In this document: positions 63,828 to 64,000 of the stretch, one piece after another
Layout: every line of letters begins with the position of its first letter
Numbering within the stretch: position 1 is the first letter of the stretch
NCBI GenBank assembly: GCA_963786945.1
Contig: CAWBAO010000004.1
Location: forward strand, 558,001 to 622,000
Length of the DNA: 64,000 bases
Origin: JADKCZ01 sp963786945
Lineage (GTDB): Bacteria > Myxococcota > Myxococcia > Myxococcales > Anaeromyxobacteraceae
Direction of reading: 5' to 3'
The notes under the pieces: generated by a model
Databases searched by the model: none
What the model saw: the letters and a program-made list of their open reading frames with translations, nothing else
What the model was told of the DNA's origin: nothing
Program-made: the position numbers and the translations under genes

Positions 63828-64000
63828 GCTGCGTCGGGACCACCCGGATGGACCAGCCGGATCATCGCCACGGTGATGTTGTCGTCGCCGCCGCGCCGGT
63901 TGGCGAGGTCGACCAGCCGCTCGACGGCCCCGTCGCCGTGCTCCTCCACCAGCGCCAGGATCTCCTGGTCGCCCACCAGGTTGGAGAGCCCGTCGCTGCA
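63812..64000 (-). CDS. PP2C-family serine/threonine phosphatase, C-terminal part (start outside window)
   Basis: The frame is open from the window end to a stop at 63812-63814, giving 62 residues. CSDGLSNLVGDQEI is the metal-binding Asp-Gly-Leu motif of PP2C enzymes, and RRGGDDNITVAMIRL is their final Asp-Asn motif. The tail is short and Ala/Gly-rich. It resembles the Stp/PrpC group that reverses Ser/Thr kinase signalling. Confidence 0.85.
   Translation of the reverse strand, partial: CSDGLSNLVGDQEILALVEEHGDGAVERLVDLANRRGGDDNITVAMIRLVHPGGPDAADAAG

Overview
The window is about 64 kb of very GC-rich chromosomal DNA, densely packed with genes, most of them in minus-strand operons with ATGA or GTGA start/stop overlaps. 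The gene set points to a free-living, respiring member of the Myxococcota, most like Anaeromyxobacter: an alternative complex III plus caa3-oxidase operon, System II cytochrome c maturation, a B-type succinate dehydrogenase, a 2-oxoacid:ferredoxin oxidoreductase, a phenylacetate-CoA ligase with a branched-chain-type ABC importer, and twin rubrerythrins. The taxon is inferred from gene content only. I see no insertion sequence, prophage, CRISPR array, tRNA or rRNA.

Layout. 1-1758 (+): tail of a CsgG-like gene followed by three small lipoprotein genes (PEGA-like, DUF4810, DUF799). 1774-9373 (-): one operon reading ACT-domain protein, two solute-binding proteins, livH, livM, livG, livF, paaK-like ligase. 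9492-11595: SPFH lipoprotein (-) and DUF3943 protein (+). 11636-17737 (-): gltB-gltD glutamate synthase. 18039-19319 (+): lineage-specific lipoprotein. 19675-22174 (+): resB-ccsA. 22187-23593 (-): sigma54-activator-like protein with degenerate motifs. 23859-36274 (-): actABCDEF, small membrane protein, SCO, caa3 subunits II, I, III and IV, preceded by an FNR-type palindrome. 36411-37969 (-): aat, a 59-residue secreted peptide, DUF3501. 37966-41000: oxidative-stress block with a GlpC-like Fe-S protein, rubrerythrin, divergent Fur/PerR regulator and a second, base-for-base identical rubrerythrin. 41095-48071 (-): DHOD-like oxidoreductase, universal stress protein, an orphan membrane sensor, apt, LysM/M23 lipoprotein, surE, cation efflux, DUF815 ATPase. 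48172-51577 (-): sdhCAB. 51818-57867 (+): glycosyltransferase, Fd-alpha-beta-gamma 2-oxoacid oxidoreductase, flavin reductase, AI-2E permease. 57890-63577: lone Lrp ligand domain (-), CBS protein (+), secA (-), NlpC/P60 lipoprotein (+), M23 peptidase (-). 63812-64000 (-): end of a PP2C phosphatase.

How they work together. SdhCAB supplies quinol; ActABCDEF oxidises it and passes electrons to the caa3 oxidase encoded in the same operon; SCO assembles CuA; ResB/CcsA attaches the many c-type hemes encoded here. The Liv/PaaK operon probably imports and CoA-activates an aryl or related acid, and the Kor/Vor-type enzyme links 2-oxoacid or acyl-CoA metabolism to ferredoxin.

A caution on quality: five conserved genes (gltB, resB, actB, the GlpC-like gene and the kor/vor genes) carry a total of nine small indels, while neighbouring long genes are clean. 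These look like uncorrected assembly errors rather than decay. Such genes are given as one feature spanning the break. The most interesting non-routine signals are the identical rubrerythrin pair around a palindromic PerR-type operator, the degenerate sigma54 activator, the apparent single-chain order Fd-alpha-beta-gamma, the mosaic livK duplication, and the FNR-like box before the act/cox operon.
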